Source of the DNA: CBDBIK01 sp965206145
Lineage (GTDB): Bacteria; Pseudomonadota; Alphaproteobacteria; TMED109
DNA: 64,000 nt
Reading direction: 5' to 3'
NCBI GenBank assembly: GCA_965206145.1
Contig: CBDBIK010000005.1
Coordinates: 186,001-250,000, forward strand
Positions 17,171 to 26,245 of this stretch are shown here, in pieces. How positions within the stretch are numbered: position 1 is the first letter of the stretch; each line of letters starts with the position of its first letter. A program made the translations under genes and the position numbers. Below the pieces are notes generated by a model that did no database searches, was not told the DNA's origin, and worked only from the letters and a program-made list of their open reading frames with translations.

Positions 17171-19213
17171 TCAGCCATCGCTGAACGCCGCCGCACACGC
17201 AGCCATGGTGGCCGAGGCACGGCTTATGGGGCAGGTGCGGTAATAGTCAGCGAACGCTTCCCCGAGCGGCGACGCATCGAGGGCAGCCCCTGCATCTCCG
17301 AAGGGCGGAAAACCCGCTGGCGGGGGAAGTGCACCGATCTCAGCCAGGTGGGGCCAGTCCCGGGAGATCCGCTCCCGGAGCTCTTCCAGGGAATCGTAAG
17401 GCAATACAGAACCGATCCGTTCCGAGAGGGCACGGATAATTCGCCAGTCCTCACGTGCCTCACCCGGCGGATCGACCGCAGGATAGGCACGCTGAGGACG
17501 CCCCTCAGTATTCACGAAAGTGGCGCGTTTTTCCGTCCAGGCCGCACCCGGCAGCAGAACGTCGGCTACCGCCGCCCCAGCATCGGCGTGATGCCCCTGA
17601 TAAATGACGAAAGCGTTTTTGAGCGGCTTCGTTTTAATCTCATCCGCACCAAGGAGCCACACCACCTGAATCTCTCCAGTCTGTGCGGCTTCCAGGATAC
17701 CGGCCGTGTCGCGTCCCCCTTCTCCCGGAACAAAGCCGATCTCAAGACCACCAACACGGGCGGCAGCCGTGTGCAGGACGGAAAAACCGTTCCAGTCACC
17801 GTTATGCGCACCCGCAGCCTCAGCGATCGCACGACAACGAGCAAGCACGCCAGCACCGTCAGGACGTGCAAGGGCAGCCGTGCCGACAAGGATCATCGGC
17901 TGCCGGGACTCTGCGAGAACCTTTGCGAACGGGTGCCGGCCCGAAGCGATCTCCTCGAGGACGTCGGGGGAGACACCTAACTCATCCACCGGATAAGTGA
18001 GATCGCCTGGTGGGCCGATCCGAGCGACAGGAATGCCGGCAGCGCGCCAGCGGGCACGAATGCGGACGTTGGCCAGCGGAGCTTCACGGCGGGGGTTGGC
18101 ACCGACGATCAGAACGGCGTCAGTACGAGCAATGCCTGCAAGCGTCGCGTTGAAACGCCACGAGGCCGGTACACCGGGCGGGAAGAAGGCCCCATCCTGG
18201 CGGCAGTCAAAACTTGTGGTACCAAGCCCGCGCAAGAAATCGGCAAGTGCCGTCATCGCTTCGAGATCGGCCTGGTCACCGGCAATGGCGGCGGTGGCCA
18301 AAGGCCCAGCGTCCTTCAGGGAACCAGCAAGCGTTTCGAACGCTTCTTCCCAGTTCGCAGGATGGAATTTTCCGTCTCGACGTACCCAGGGTCGGTCGAG
18401 GCGACGGACGGCAAGGCCGTCACAGGCGAAGCGGGAGCGGTCGCTGAGCCATTCCTCGTTCACTTCCTCGTTCACACGAGGAAGAATCCGCATAACCCTC
18501 CCGTCGCGAGAATCGACTCGGACGGCGGCTCCCAGGGCATCCATCGCATCAACGCTCTCGACAGAGGAGAGTTCCCAAGGCCGTGCGGTGAACGCGTAGG
18601 GTTTCGAGGTGAGCGCACCAACCGGACAGAGGTCGACGATGTTGCCGGAGAGCTCACTGTGAAGTCCTCCCTGAACGACGGTATCGATCTCCATGTCCTC
18701 GCCTCGGCCGAAGGTGCCAAGCTCGTGGACGCCTGCCACCTCGTTCATGAATCGCACACACCGCGTGCAGTGGATGCAGCGCGTCATTTCAGTCTTGATG
18801 AGAGGACCAAAATCCTTGGCAGGAACCGCCCGCTTTCCTTCGCGAAAACGACTTATGCCACGTCCGTAGTGAAGAGCCTGGTCTTGGAGGTCACACTCGC
18901 CACCCTGATCGCAGATCGGACAATCGAGGGGATGGTTGACGAGCAAGAATTCCATCACGCCCTCGCGGGCCCGCGTTACAAGCGTCGAACGGGTGCTGAT
19001 CTCCATGTCGTCAGCGGCAGGCATTGCACACGAGGCAACGGGTTTGGGAACACCGACCAGCTCGACCAAGCACATGCGGCAGTTGCCGGCAATCGACAGC
19101 CGTTCGTGAAAGCAGAAGCGAGGAATCTCGGCACCCGCCTTTTCGCAAGCCTGCATGAGAGTGGCACCAGGCGCGACCTCGACCTCGACACCGTCAACGC
19201 TCAACTTCGGCAC
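17171..19213 (-). CDS. nuoG: NADH-quinone oxidoreductase subunit G
   Basis: NuoG is the 680-aa iron-sulfur subunit of the NADH module. The N-terminal [2Fe-2S] ferredoxin domain (CFHERLSIAGNCRMCLVEL) is followed by the HxxxCxxCxxC cluster site near CDQGGECDLQDQ, then CIHCTRCVRF and a molybdopterin-oxidoreductase-like domain without cofactor. The start is GTG at 19211-19213, ten bases after the nuoF stop, giving the common first residues before the ferredoxin strand. The open frame extending upstream lies inside nuoF. Confidence 0.95.
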   Translation of the reverse strand: MPKLSVDGVEVEVAPGATLMQACEKAGAEIPRFCFHERLSIAGNCRMCLVELVGVPKPVASCAMPAADDMEISTRSTLVTRAREGVMEFLLVNHPLDCPICDQGGECDLQDQALHYGRGISRFREGKRAVPAKDFGPLIKTEMTRCIHCTRCVRFMNEVAGVHELGTFGRGEDMEIDTVVQGGLHSELSGNIVDLCPVGALTSKPYAFTARPWELSSVESVDAMDALGAAVRVDSRDGRVMRILPRVNEEVNEEWLSDRSRFACDGLAVRRLDRPWVRRDGKFHPANWEEAFETLAGSLKDAGPLATAAIAGDQADLEAMTALADFLRGLGTTSFDCRQDGAFFPPGVPASWRFNATLAGIARTDAVLIVGANPRREAPLANVRIRARWRAAGIPVARIGPPGDLTYPVDELGVSPDVLEEIASGRHPFAKVLAESRQPMILVGTAALARPDGAGVLARCRAIAEAAGAHNGDWNGFSVLHTAAARVGGLEIGFVPGEGGRDTAGILEAAQTGEIQVVWLLGADEIKTKPLKNAFVIYQGHHADAGAAVADVLLPGAAWTEKRATFVNTEGRPQRAYPAVDPPGEAREDWRIIRALSERIGSVLPYDSLEELRERISRDWPHLAEIGALPPPAGFPPFGDAGAALDASPLGEAFADYYRTCPISRASATMAACAAAFSDG

Positions 19214-19223
19214 GGCCTGTCTC

Positions 19224-20510
19224 TCAGGCCGCCTGTTGGGCCGGGGACTCGAGCACGCGGCGCTCAAGCTCGGGACGGAAGTGACGGAGCAGCCCCTGGA
19301 CAGGCCAGGCAGCAGCATCGCCCAAGGCACAAATAGTGCGCCCCTCGATTTGGGCGCAGACCGATTCAAGGGTGTCGATGTCCTGTAGGTTCCCCTCGCC
19401 GCGGACAAGACGGTCCATGATCCGTGAAACCCATCCCGTCCCTTCGCGACATGGCGTGCACTGCCCGCAACTTTCATGACTGAAAAAATGCGACAATCGT
19501 GCGATCGCCTCCACGACATCGGTGTTCCTGTCCATCACGATCACCGCACCGGTTCCCAGTGCGCTCCCGGACTCACTGAGGCCGTCGAAGTCCATAGGCA
19601 AGGTCTCACAGGCCGTGCGCGGCAGAATTGGCGTTGACGCACCGCCAGGAATAACCGCTAGAAGGTTGTCCCAACCGCCGCGCACGCCCCCGGCATAATG
19701 CTCGATCAGTTCGCGCAACTGGATCCCCATTTCCTCCTCGACCGTGCAGGGCTTCTCGACGTGGCCTGAAATGCAAAAAAGCTTGGTACCGGTGTTGCGC
19801 AGACGGCCCAAGGTTGCGAACCACGGTGCGCCCCGGCGCAAGATTGTCGGCACCACGGCAACCGTTTCGACGTTGCTCACGGTGGTGGGGCACCCCCACA
19901 GGCCAACATTGGCGGGGAACGGGGGTTTGAGGCGAGGAAAACCCACCTTGCCCTCAAGGCTCTCGAGCAGGGCCGTCTCTTCACCGCAGATGTAGGCACC
20001 CGCTCCACGATGGACGTGGATATCGAAGGCAAAACCCGAGCCGCAGGCATTGGGCCCGATGAGACCCGCTTCGCGAGCTTCCTCAATGGCTGTCTCAAGA
20101 CGAACGCGCTCGGCTTCAAACTCGCCTCTTATGTAGATGTAGCCAGTGTGCGCACCCATGGCGACGCCGGCGAGCAGCGTCCCCTCGATCAGTTTGTGAG
20201 GCTCATAGCGCAGAATGTCGCGATCCTTGCAAGTACCAGGCTCGCTCTCGTCGGCGTTGATAACCACGTAGTGAGGTCGCTCGTCAGCACCCTCTTCGGG
20301 CATGAACGACCACTTGAGGCCGGTGGGAAAGCCGGCACCACCTCGACCGCGAAGCCCTGAATCCTTCACCTGCTCCACAATCCACTCCCGCCCGCGGGCG
20401 ATGAAATCCTTGGTGCCGTCCCAATCGCCACGGGCGCGCGCAGCCCCCAGACCGGGAACGCCGAGGCCTTGGAGATTGTGAAAGACTCGATCTTCCTCGC
20501 GCATCGTCAT
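19224..20510 (-). CDS. nuoF: NADH-quinone oxidoreductase subunit F (NADH- and FMN-binding)
   Basis: NuoF binds NADH, FMN and cluster N3 and is the electron entry point of complex I. The glycine-rich NADH/FMN loop GRGGAGFPTGLKW is near residue 60, and the N3 motif ESCGQCTPCREG is near 345. Length is 428 aa. The start ATG overlaps the nuoE stop (ATGA); an in-frame ATG two codons later is an alternative. Confidence 0.97.
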   Translation of the reverse strand: MTMREEDRVFHNLQGLGVPGLGAARARGDWDGTKDFIARGREWIVEQVKDSGLRGRGGAGFPTGLKWSFMPEEGADERPHYVVINADESEPGTCKDRDILRYEPHKLIEGTLLAGVAMGAHTGYIYIRGEFEAERVRLETAIEEAREAGLIGPNACGSGFAFDIHVHRGAGAYICGEETALLESLEGKVGFPRLKPPFPANVGLWGCPTTVSNVETVAVVPTILRRGAPWFATLGRLRNTGTKLFCISGHVEKPCTVEEEMGIQLRELIEHYAGGVRGGWDNLLAVIPGGASTPILPRTACETLPMDFDGLSESGSALGTGAVIVMDRNTDVVEAIARLSHFFSHESCGQCTPCREGTGWVSRIMDRLVRGEGNLQDIDTLESVCAQIEGRTICALGDAAAWPVQGLLRHFRPELERRVLESPAQQAA

Positions 20511-21013
20511 GTCTTCGCTCCTTTGCGCAGGGAAGCAAGGAGTTTGCGGGTTTTCTTCGGGGTGAGGTTCTCGTGATAGTCGTCATTGATCTGGACCGCA
20601 GGCGCATCAACGCACGCCCCCAAGCACTCGACCTCAACGAGCGTGAATAGTCCGTCAGGAGTGGTCTCGCCCGGACCGATCCCGAGCTCGTCCCGACACG
20701 CATCCAACACACCCTCGCTCCCCCGCAACCAGCAAGGAGTCGTGCGACAGACCTGAACGAGGTGGCGGCCGACCGGCTTCTCATTGAACATCGTGTAGAA
20801 GCTCGCAATTTCGCGCACCCGTATGCACGACATGCCGAGGTAGTCAGCGACCTCAGCTAGGAGCCTGGGTGTCAGCCATCCACCGGCACGACGCTGGGCG
20901 AGATCAAGCAGCGGTAGCACCGCACTCGGGCGGCGCTCCAGCGGGTAGCGGCGGAGAATCTCCTCCGCCCGCTCAAGATCAGGACCGGGGAAACTTGTTT
21001 GCAGGGTGCTCAC
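20507..21013 (-). CDS. nuoE: NADH-quinone oxidoreductase subunit E ([2Fe-2S])
   Basis: NuoE is the thioredoxin-fold subunit that carries cluster N1a. The four ligands lie in CRTTPC (the second Cys begins the WLRG segment) and in ECLGACVDAP, in the usual spacing. The 168-aa length is on the short side for alphaproteobacteria, some of which have long C-terminal extensions. The GTG start at 21011-21013 overlaps the nuoD stop (GTGA). Confidence 0.95.
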   Translation of the reverse strand: MSTLQTSFPGPDLERAEEILRRYPLERRPSAVLPLLDLAQRRAGGWLTPRLLAEVADYLGMSCIRVREIASFYTMFNEKPVGRHLVQVCRTTPCWLRGSEGVLDACRDELGIGPGETTPDGLFTLVEVECLGACVDAPAVQINDDYHENLTPKKTRKLLASLRKGAKT

Positions 21014-22188
21014 CGATCAACCTCTCCGAAGACAATGTCGAGAGAAGCCACGCAACTGACAACGTCGGCGAGCTGGTGGCCGCGCACCATGAAGTCGACC
21101 CCTTGGAGGTGAGCAAACCCTGGAGCACGAATTCGGCATCGGTAGGGTCGGCTCCCGCCATCGGAAATGAGATAGACCCCAAATTCGCCCTTCGGTGCCT
21201 CTACAGCGGCGTAAACCTCGCCCTCGGGCACCCGCACGCCCTCCGTGTAGAGCTTGAAGTGATTGATCAAGGATTCCATTGATGTTTTCACGTTGCCGCG
21301 GGACGGCGGACGGATACGCGGATCGCCAACGAGTACCTCTCCTTCGGGCATGCTCTCAAGGCACCGGCGGATGATGGAAATGCTCTGGCGCATTTCGTGA
21401 ATCCGAACGAGATAACGGTCAAAGCAATCGCCGGTGCGACCGACTGGAACTTCAAAATCTATGCGGTCGTAGACTTCGTAGGGCTGAGCGCGACGCAGGT
21501 CCCAAGGCAACCCCGAAGCGCGCAATACCGGCCCGGTGAACCCCCACGCGAGCGCGTCCTCAGGTTTCACCGTGCCGATATCAACAGTGCGCTGAAGAAA
21601 AATCCGGTTACCGCTGAGAAGTTGTTCGACGTCATCAAGCACACGCCCGAAACCGCTTGCCCAATCGGCGATTTCCTCGACCAGCCCGTCGGGGAGGTCA
21701 AGATGGACGCCACCAACCCGGTAGTAGGCAGCGTGAAGGCGCGCACCTGAAGCTGCCTCATAGAATCCCATCAGTCGCTCACGTTCCTCGAACAGCCACA
21801 GGAAAGGTGTCGTAGCGCCAAGGTCGAGGCCCTGGGCCCCGACTTGGAGTGCGTGGTTGAGGACACGAGTGATCTCGTCAAAGAGCACACGAATCCACAT
21901 GGCTCGCTCAGGTATCTCAATCTCGAGGAGACGTTCGGCAGCGAGCACAAAGGCGTGCTCCTGGGCCATCGGCGAGACGTAGTCGAGACGATCAAAGTAG
22001 GGAATCGCCTGGAGGTAGGTCTTGTGCTCAATTAGTTTTTCGGTACCGCGGTGCAGAAGCCCGATATGCGGGTCGGCTCGTTCGACCACCTCCCCGTCCA
22101 TTTCAAGCACCAGCCGCAGCACCCCGTGCGCCGCCGGATGCTGGGGGCCGAAATTCAGGGTGAGGTTGCGGATTTCGACCTCACTCAC
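21010..22188 (-). CDS. nuoD: NADH-quinone oxidoreductase subunit D
   Basis: NuoD is the 49-kDa-type subunit that forms the quinone site with NuoB and descends from hydrogenase large subunits. Conserved landmarks are LNFGPQHPAAHGVLR near the N-terminus, the HIGLLHRGTEKLIE loop and the C-terminal DIVFGEVDR. The start is GTG at 22186-22188, overlapping nuoC by eight bases, with AAGGAG about nine bases upstream. Length is 392 aa. nuoC and nuoD are separate genes, not fused. Confidence 0.96.
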   Translation of the reverse strand: MSEVEIRNLTLNFGPQHPAAHGVLRLVLEMDGEVVERADPHIGLLHRGTEKLIEHKTYLQAIPYFDRLDYVSPMAQEHAFVLAAERLLEIEIPERAMWIRVLFDEITRVLNHALQVGAQGLDLGATTPFLWLFEERERLMGFYEAASGARLHAAYYRVGGVHLDLPDGLVEEIADWASGFGRVLDDVEQLLSGNRIFLQRTVDIGTVKPEDALAWGFTGPVLRASGLPWDLRRAQPYEVYDRIDFEVPVGRTGDCFDRYLVRIHEMRQSISIIRRCLESMPEGEVLVGDPRIRPPSRGNVKTSMESLINHFKLYTEGVRVPEGEVYAAVEAPKGEFGVYLISDGGSRPYRCRIRAPGFAHLQGVDFMVRGHQLADVVSCVASLDIVFGEVDR

Positions 22189-22798
22189 CGCCGCGCTCTC
22201 CTTCCTCGTCCTTGGTTTTTTCGTGCGGCACACCCTCCCAGGGGCTCTCGAAATCGAAACGCCGGAACTCCTGCTCAAGACGAACCGGCTCGTAAACAAC
22301 GCGCTTTTCCTTGTCGTCGTAACGAACCTCGACGCGACCGGTGAGCGGGAAATCACGGCGGAGAGGATGTCCTTGGAAGCCGTAGTCAGTAAGAATGCGG
22401 CGAAGATCAGGATGACCAGAAAAGGGAACCCCATAGAGGTCCCAGACCTCGCGCTCGTACCAGCCGGCGGCAGGAAACACTTCCACCACCGAGGGAGCCG
22501 CCTCATCTTCGACAAGTCGGATCTTGACCCGAATCCGATGGTTCAGGGAAATGCTCAGGAGGTGATAAACGACATCGAAGCGAGCCTCGCGTTCCGGATA
22601 GTCAACGCCGCAGATGTCGATCAATTGGCGGAACCGGCAACGTGCATCGTCGCGGAGAAAGGACAGCACGTGGACCAGTTGATCTGGGGCCACACGGATG
22701 GTGAGTTCACCATAGTTCTCATCACGATCGAGCAGTTTTAGAGCCTCCCCGATGTGGGAAGCGAACGCCGCCGAGGATTCGCGGCCTGCGTTGGCCAT
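22181..22798 (-). CDS. nuoC: NADH-quinone oxidoreductase subunit C
   Basis: NuoC is the 30-kDa-type subunit of the peripheral arm of complex I (205 aa). The signature region EREVWDLYGVPFSGHPDLRR with GHPLRRDFPLTG is present at about residues 115-150. The ATG at 22796-22798 lies four bases after the nuoB stop; the longer upstream frame runs antisense-like through nuoB and is ignored. Confidence 0.96.
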   Translation of the reverse strand: MANAGRESSAAFASHIGEALKLLDRDENYGELTIRVAPDQLVHVLSFLRDDARCRFRQLIDICGVDYPEREARFDVVYHLLSISLNHRIRVKIRLVEDEAAPSVVEVFPAAGWYEREVWDLYGVPFSGHPDLRRILTDYGFQGHPLRRDFPLTGRVEVRYDDKEKRVVYEPVRLEQEFRRFDFESPWEGVPHEKTKDEEGERGGE

Positions 22799-22802
22799 TG
22801 GC

Positions 22803-23318
22803 CTAGCCCTGCACCGTTCCGGTGCGACGGATTTTCTTCTGGAGCTGGAGGATCCCGTAGAGAAGGGCCTCCGCTGTCGGAGGGCAGCCGGGAACATAGA
22901 CGTCGACCGGAACGATGCGATCACAGCCGCGCACGACCGAGTAGGCGTAATGGTAGTAGCCGCCGCCATTGGCGCAGCTGCCCATGGAAATCACCCAACG
23001 TGGTTCGGGCATCTGGTCATAGACCTTGCGCAGGGCCGGTGCCATTTTGTTGGTAAGGGTGCCCGCAACAATCATCACGTCCGATTGTCGAGGGCTGGGG
23101 CGAAACAGCACCCCGAAGCGGTCAAGATCATAGCGGCTGGCACCTGCGTGCATCATCTCAACGGCGCAGCAGGCAAGGCCAAAGGACATCGGCCAGAGCG
23201 AGCCAGTCCGAGCCCAATTGACGAGTGCATCAAGGCGCGCCACGACAAAGCCACGCCCGGAAAGTGAGTCACCCGCCTCGGCCGGCCCATGGGCGCGTTC
23301 AGTGACGTTCACTCCCAC
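22803..23318 (-). CDS. nuoB: NADH-quinone oxidoreductase subunit B ([4Fe-4S] N2)
   Basis: NuoB carries the terminal cluster N2 that reduces quinone. The tandem cysteines are seen in GLACCAVEM, with further ligands in GSCANGGG and VPGCPPTAEAL. Two GTG codons compete for the start. The first (23316-23318) has AAGGGAG seven bases upstream and overlaps nuoA by ten bases. The second (23310-23312) would give a GTGA overlap but has no spaced ribosome-binding site. The first is preferred, giving 171 aa. Confidence 0.96.
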   Translation of the reverse strand: MGVNVTERAHGPAEAGDSLSGRGFVVARLDALVNWARTGSLWPMSFGLACCAVEMMHAGASRYDLDRFGVLFRPSPRQSDVMIVAGTLTNKMAPALRKVYDQMPEPRWVISMGSCANGGGYYHYAYSVVRGCDRIVPVDVYVPGCPPTAEALLYGILQLQKKIRRTGTVQG

Positions 23319-23674
23319 TCAAGTGCTCCCTTTCGCCACTCGTAAACGAAACCCGCTGTCAGGATCGCTAGGAACACCATCATCGAGCCGAAGCCGAAGA
23401 AGCCGATGTCGCCAAGAGCCACCGCCCAAGGAAACAGAAAAGCAACCTCCAGATCAAAGACGATAAAGAGGATCGCGACGAGATAGAAGCGGACATCGAA
23501 ACGGCCGTGTGTATCAGCGAAAGGTGCGAAACCGCACTCGTAGGGAGAAAGTTTTTCAGGATCGGGACGCTGAGGAGCGATCACCCAAGCAATCAGTGCA
23601 GCACCTGCGCCAAGGGCAACGGCAACACCGAAAAAAAGCACTACAGGCAGGTATTCTGCCAGGAACGGGCTCAT
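23309..23674 (-). CDS. nuoA: NADH-quinone oxidoreductase subunit A
   Basis: NuoA is a 121-aa complex I membrane subunit with three transmembrane helices. The conserved loop KLSPYECGFAPFADTHGRFDVRF, which contacts NuoH, NuoB and NuoD, lies between helices 1 and 2. The start is ATG at 23672-23674, only 19 bases after the 3' end of tRNA-Asp. The longer open frame continues into the tRNA gene and cannot be coding. This is the first gene of the 14-gene nuo cluster. Confidence 0.96.
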   Translation of the reverse strand: MSPFLAEYLPVVLFFGVAVALGAGAALIAWVIAPQRPDPEKLSPYECGFAPFADTHGRFDVRFYLVAILFIVFDLEVAFLFPWAVALGDIGFFGFGSMMVFLAILTAGFVYEWRKGALEWE

Positions 23675-23693
23675 CTCTTGGAATCCAGCGGGC

Positions 23694-23771
23694 TGGCGGG
23701 AGTGACGGGACTCGAACCCGCGGCCTCTGGCGTGACAGGCCAGCGCTCTAACCAAACTGAGCTACACCCCC
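23694..23771 (-). tRNA. tRNA-Asp (anticodon GTC), CCA encoded
   Basis: The minus strand folds into a full cloverleaf of 78 nt. The acceptor stem GGGGGTG/CACTCCC has one G:U pair, the anticodon loop is CTGTCAC (anticodon GTC), the T arm contains GGTTCGAGTCC, and G73 is followed by an encoded CCA. It lies directly upstream of nuoA and about 136 bp downstream of tRNA-Val on the same strand. Confidence 0.96.
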
Positions 23772-23907
23772 GATAGAGTGTTCCCGTCAGGAGGAAGCGC
23801 ATGTCCATGCGTCCTTCCAAAATAGGCGAGCGGGCGTGAAAGTCAACGAGCCGGCGGCCCGATTACCCCAGTCTTCCACCGCGCAATACGCACGGCCGGT
23901 ACCGCTC

Positions 23908-23983
23908 TGGTGGGCGATGACGGGCTCGAACCGCCGACCTCCTCGGTGTAAACGAGGCGCTCTTCCGGCTGAGCTAATCGCCC
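23908..23983 (-). tRNA. tRNA-Val (anticodon TAC), CCA encoded
   Basis: The minus strand gives a 76-nt cloverleaf with acceptor GGGCGAT/ATCGCCC, anticodon stem CCTCG/CGAGG, loop TTTACAC (anticodon TAC), T arm GGTTCGAGCC and an encoded ACCA end. Its 5' end is only 13 bp from the hairpin that follows hup. Confidence 0.96.
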
Positions 23984-23988
23984 TCCCC

Positions 23989-24029
23989 GAAAGGAAACGC
24001 ACCGGTGGCTGATACAGCCACCGGTGCGT
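23989..24029 (-). terminator. Hairpin between hup and the tRNA genes (probable intrinsic terminator)
   Basis: A perfect 15-bp inverted repeat (23997-24011 and 24015-24029) with a 3-nt loop follows the hup stop codon. On the minus strand it is followed by TTTCCTTT, an interrupted T tract. It should terminate hup transcripts, perhaps incompletely, which matters because no spaced promoter fits between it and tRNA-Val. Confidence 0.8.
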
Positions 24030-24051
24030 CCATTATGAAATTTCTCTGAAA

Positions 24052-24330
24052 TCAGCGTCCGTTAACGGAATCCTTCAGATTTTTGCTCGGACGGAACCGC
24101 GCCGCTTTCGACGCAGGAACCTGGATGGTTTCCCCCGTTCGCGGGTTGCGAGCCACCTTCGCTGCACGGTCTGCGACCATGAAAATTCCGAAGCCCGCGA
24201 CCCTAACCTCTCCGCCCGACGAAAGGGAAGAGGTAATTGAAGAAAAGATACTCTCAACGGCACGGCTAGCGTCCGCTTGGGTGATATTGGCTTCACTCGC
24301 CACGGCCGAGATAAGTTCGTTTTTGTTCAA
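24052..24330 (-). CDS. hup: DNA-binding protein HU
   Basis: HU is a small histone-like protein that bends and compacts DNA as a dimer. The 92 residues show the family plan: an N-terminal helical dimerisation region (NKNELISAVA) and the DNA-clasping arm VARNPRTGETIQVPASKAARFRPSK. The usual MNKNEL beginning is encoded here with TTG (24328-24330) as the start codon; no in-frame ATG is near. The upstream open frame to 24969 is antisense to ggt and not coding. hup is divergent from ggt. Confidence 0.95.
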   Translation of the reverse strand: MNKNELISAVASEANITQADASRAVESIFSSITSSLSSGGEVRVAGFGIFMVADRAAKVARNPRTGETIQVPASKAARFRPSKNLKDSVNGR

Positions 24331-24393
24331 GGATGCCCCCGCTTGCTGTATTTCAGGACGATACAGAACCGCCCTTCCTCGGAAACCGTAGGC

Positions 24394-26241
24394 ATGCATA
24401 ACCAAGTTTGCAACAACACAACCGTCGCCACGCCGCAGACGACTCTGGACCGGTCTGCAAGGCAACGAAGGAAATTGCACAGCAGGCGAAATTCGGTGGC
24501 TCTCCTTCTTGCACTTTTCATCGCCGGAGTGCCCTCCGCGGGCACTCCGTTCGCCCAGGAGAAAAGAGAACAGCCCGAGGACGCAACGGGCCGAGCCGAA
24601 CAGACAGAAGTCCGCGCCACTCGCCACATGGTAGCGGCCGCACACCCTGATGCGGCCCGCGCCGGGCTCAAGATCCTCCGCCGGGGGGGAAGTGCTGTCG
24701 ATGCGGCTGCCGCAACCCAGTTCGTACTCGCCCTCGTCGAGCCTCAGAGCTCCGGCATCGGCGGTGGGACATTCCTGCTGCATCACGATTCGGCAAGTGG
24801 GCGAACCGTCTCCTACGACGGTAGGGAAACCGCGCCTCGGGCGGTGGAAGAAGATCTCTTCCTGGATGAGAACGGAATGCCGATGAAATTCTTCGCCGCC
24901 GCTGTCGGCGGTCGCGCGGTGGGCACCCCCGGCATGGTGTCCGCACTTGCCCTTGCACACGCCAACCACGGGAAATTACCCTGGGCTGAGATCCTTGCAC
25001 CTGCGATTCGGCTTGCACGAGAAGGATTCATCGTGGGACCGAGGCTCGCCGCCATGTTGGCGGGAAAACGCGGCGAACTGCTTAGGACATTCCCTGAAAC
25101 GGAAGCGTACTTTTTTCCCGGCGGCGAACCGCTTCGAGCGAGCGAACGCAGGACCAACCCCGCATTCGCCGACACGCTTGAGGCCATCGCCAAGCAGGGC
25201 CCCTCCGCGCTACTCCAGGGTGCGATTGCCGAAGACATCGTGGCCGCAGTACAAGGCGTAGCAGAGAACCCCGGGCTTCTTTCCGTGGACGATCTCACCT
25301 CTTATCGGGCAGTGCAACGGAACCCCGTTTGCCACCCGTATCGAAAATTCCGCATCTGCGGCATGGGGCCGCCAAGCTCGGGTGCACTCGCACTTGGCGC
25401 AATCCTCGGGATCCTCGAAGATCACAACCTCACCTCCCTAGGCCCGGCGAACCCCCTCGCCTGGCACCTCATCGCCGAAGCATCGAAGATCGCCTTCGCC
25501 GACCGTAGCCTCCACGTCACTGATTCGGATTTCCACCCGGTTCCCGTCGAAGGCCTTCTGGACCGCGAGTATCTCCGGGAACGTGGATCCTCCGTACGGA
25601 CCGATTCGGCACTGCCTGTTCCCGTTGCTCCGGGTCATCCCCCTGGCACGCGGGCACGCGAACACGACCCGGACGGAAGCACAGGCCGTCCCGGCACGAC
25701 TCACATTTCCGTGGTCGATGCGGAGGGCAACGCTGTCGCAATGACATCGTCTATCGAAGGAGCATTCGGCTCGCAACTGATGGTGCGAGGGTTCCTGCTT
25801 AACAACCAGCTGACCGACTTCTCCTTCGTTCCCGATAGGGCTGGCATACCGGTGGCCAACCGAGTCGAACCCGGCAAACGCCCCCGGAGTTCGATGTCGC
25901 CAACGATCGTGTTTGACGAGACCGGTGCGGTGCGCCTGGTCATCGGCTCCCCGGGAGGGAGCTGGATCATCGGCTATGTCGCGCAGACCTTGATTGCGGT
26001 GCTGGACTGGAAGCTCAACGTCCAGTCCGCGATCGACTTGGGCCACGTGGTCAACCGCAACGGGGCGACGGATCTCGAAGCAGGGACCAAGGCCGAAAAA
26101 TTAGCCGTCCCGCTCGAAGCGCTTGGCCACGAGATCCGCATCCGCAATCTCAACAGCGGCCTCCACGGGATCGAGGTGGTAGCCGACGGTTTACGGGGTG
26201 GAGCGGACCCGAGGCGAGAGGGAATCGCGCTCGGAGACTGA
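24394..26241 (+). CDS. ggt: Gamma-glutamyltranspeptidase precursor
   Basis: GGT is a periplasmic N-terminal-nucleophile hydrolase that cleaves glutathione and other gamma-glutamyl compounds. The proenzyme self-cleaves before Thr435, seen here in GTTHISVVD, and the substrate loop GSPGGSWI follows. An N-terminal basic region and hydrophobic segment (SVALLLALFIAGVPSAG, ending AFAQ-like at TPFAQ) look like a Sec signal. The ATG at 24394 is chosen because it lies ahead of the signal segment; the frame stays open to 24277, and an unusually long n-region of about 35 residues makes the start uncertain. Confidence 0.92.
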   Translation: MHNQVCNNTTVATPQTTLDRSARQRRKLHSRRNSVALLLALFIAGVPSAGTPFAQEKREQPEDATGRAEQTEVRATRHMVAAAHPDAARAGLKILRRGGSAVDAAAATQFVLALVEPQSSGIGGGTFLLHHDSASGRTVSYDGRETAPRAVEEDLFLDENGMPMKFFAAAVGGRAVGTPGMVSALALAHANHGKLPWAEILAPAIRLAREGFIVGPRLAAMLAGKRGELLRTFPETEAYFFPGGEPLRASERRTNPAFADTLEAIAKQGPSALLQGAIAEDIVAAVQGVAENPGLLSVDDLTSYRAVQRNPVCHPYRKFRICGMGPPSSGALALGAILGILEDHNLTSLGPANPLAWHLIAEASKIAFADRSLHVTDSDFHPVPVEGLLDREYLRERGSSVRTDSALPVPVAPGHPPGTRAREHDPDGSTGRPGTTHISVVDAEGNAVAMTSSIEGAFGSQLMVRGFLLNNQLTDFSFVPDRAGIPVANRVEPGKRPRSSMSPTIVFDETGAVRLVIGSPGGSWIIGYVAQTLIAVLDWKLNVQSAIDLGHVVNRNGATDLEAGTKAEKLAVPLEALGHEIRIRNLNSGLHGIEVVADGLRGGADPRREGIALGD

Positions 26242-26245
26242 CCAA

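Noticed and set aside
18440..18480. Repeated CCTCGTTCACTT-like unit in nuoG
   Set aside because: It encodes VNEEVNEEW, a normal conserved NuoG segment, so it needs no special explanation.
23694..24029. tRNA genes as an integration site for a genomic island
   Set aside because: No integrase and no repeated tRNA 3' end nearby; flanks are hup and nuoA in the usual order.
24331..24969. N-terminal extension of HU to 24969
   Set aside because: This part is antisense to ggt and has no HU similarity; the TTG start gives the normal protein.
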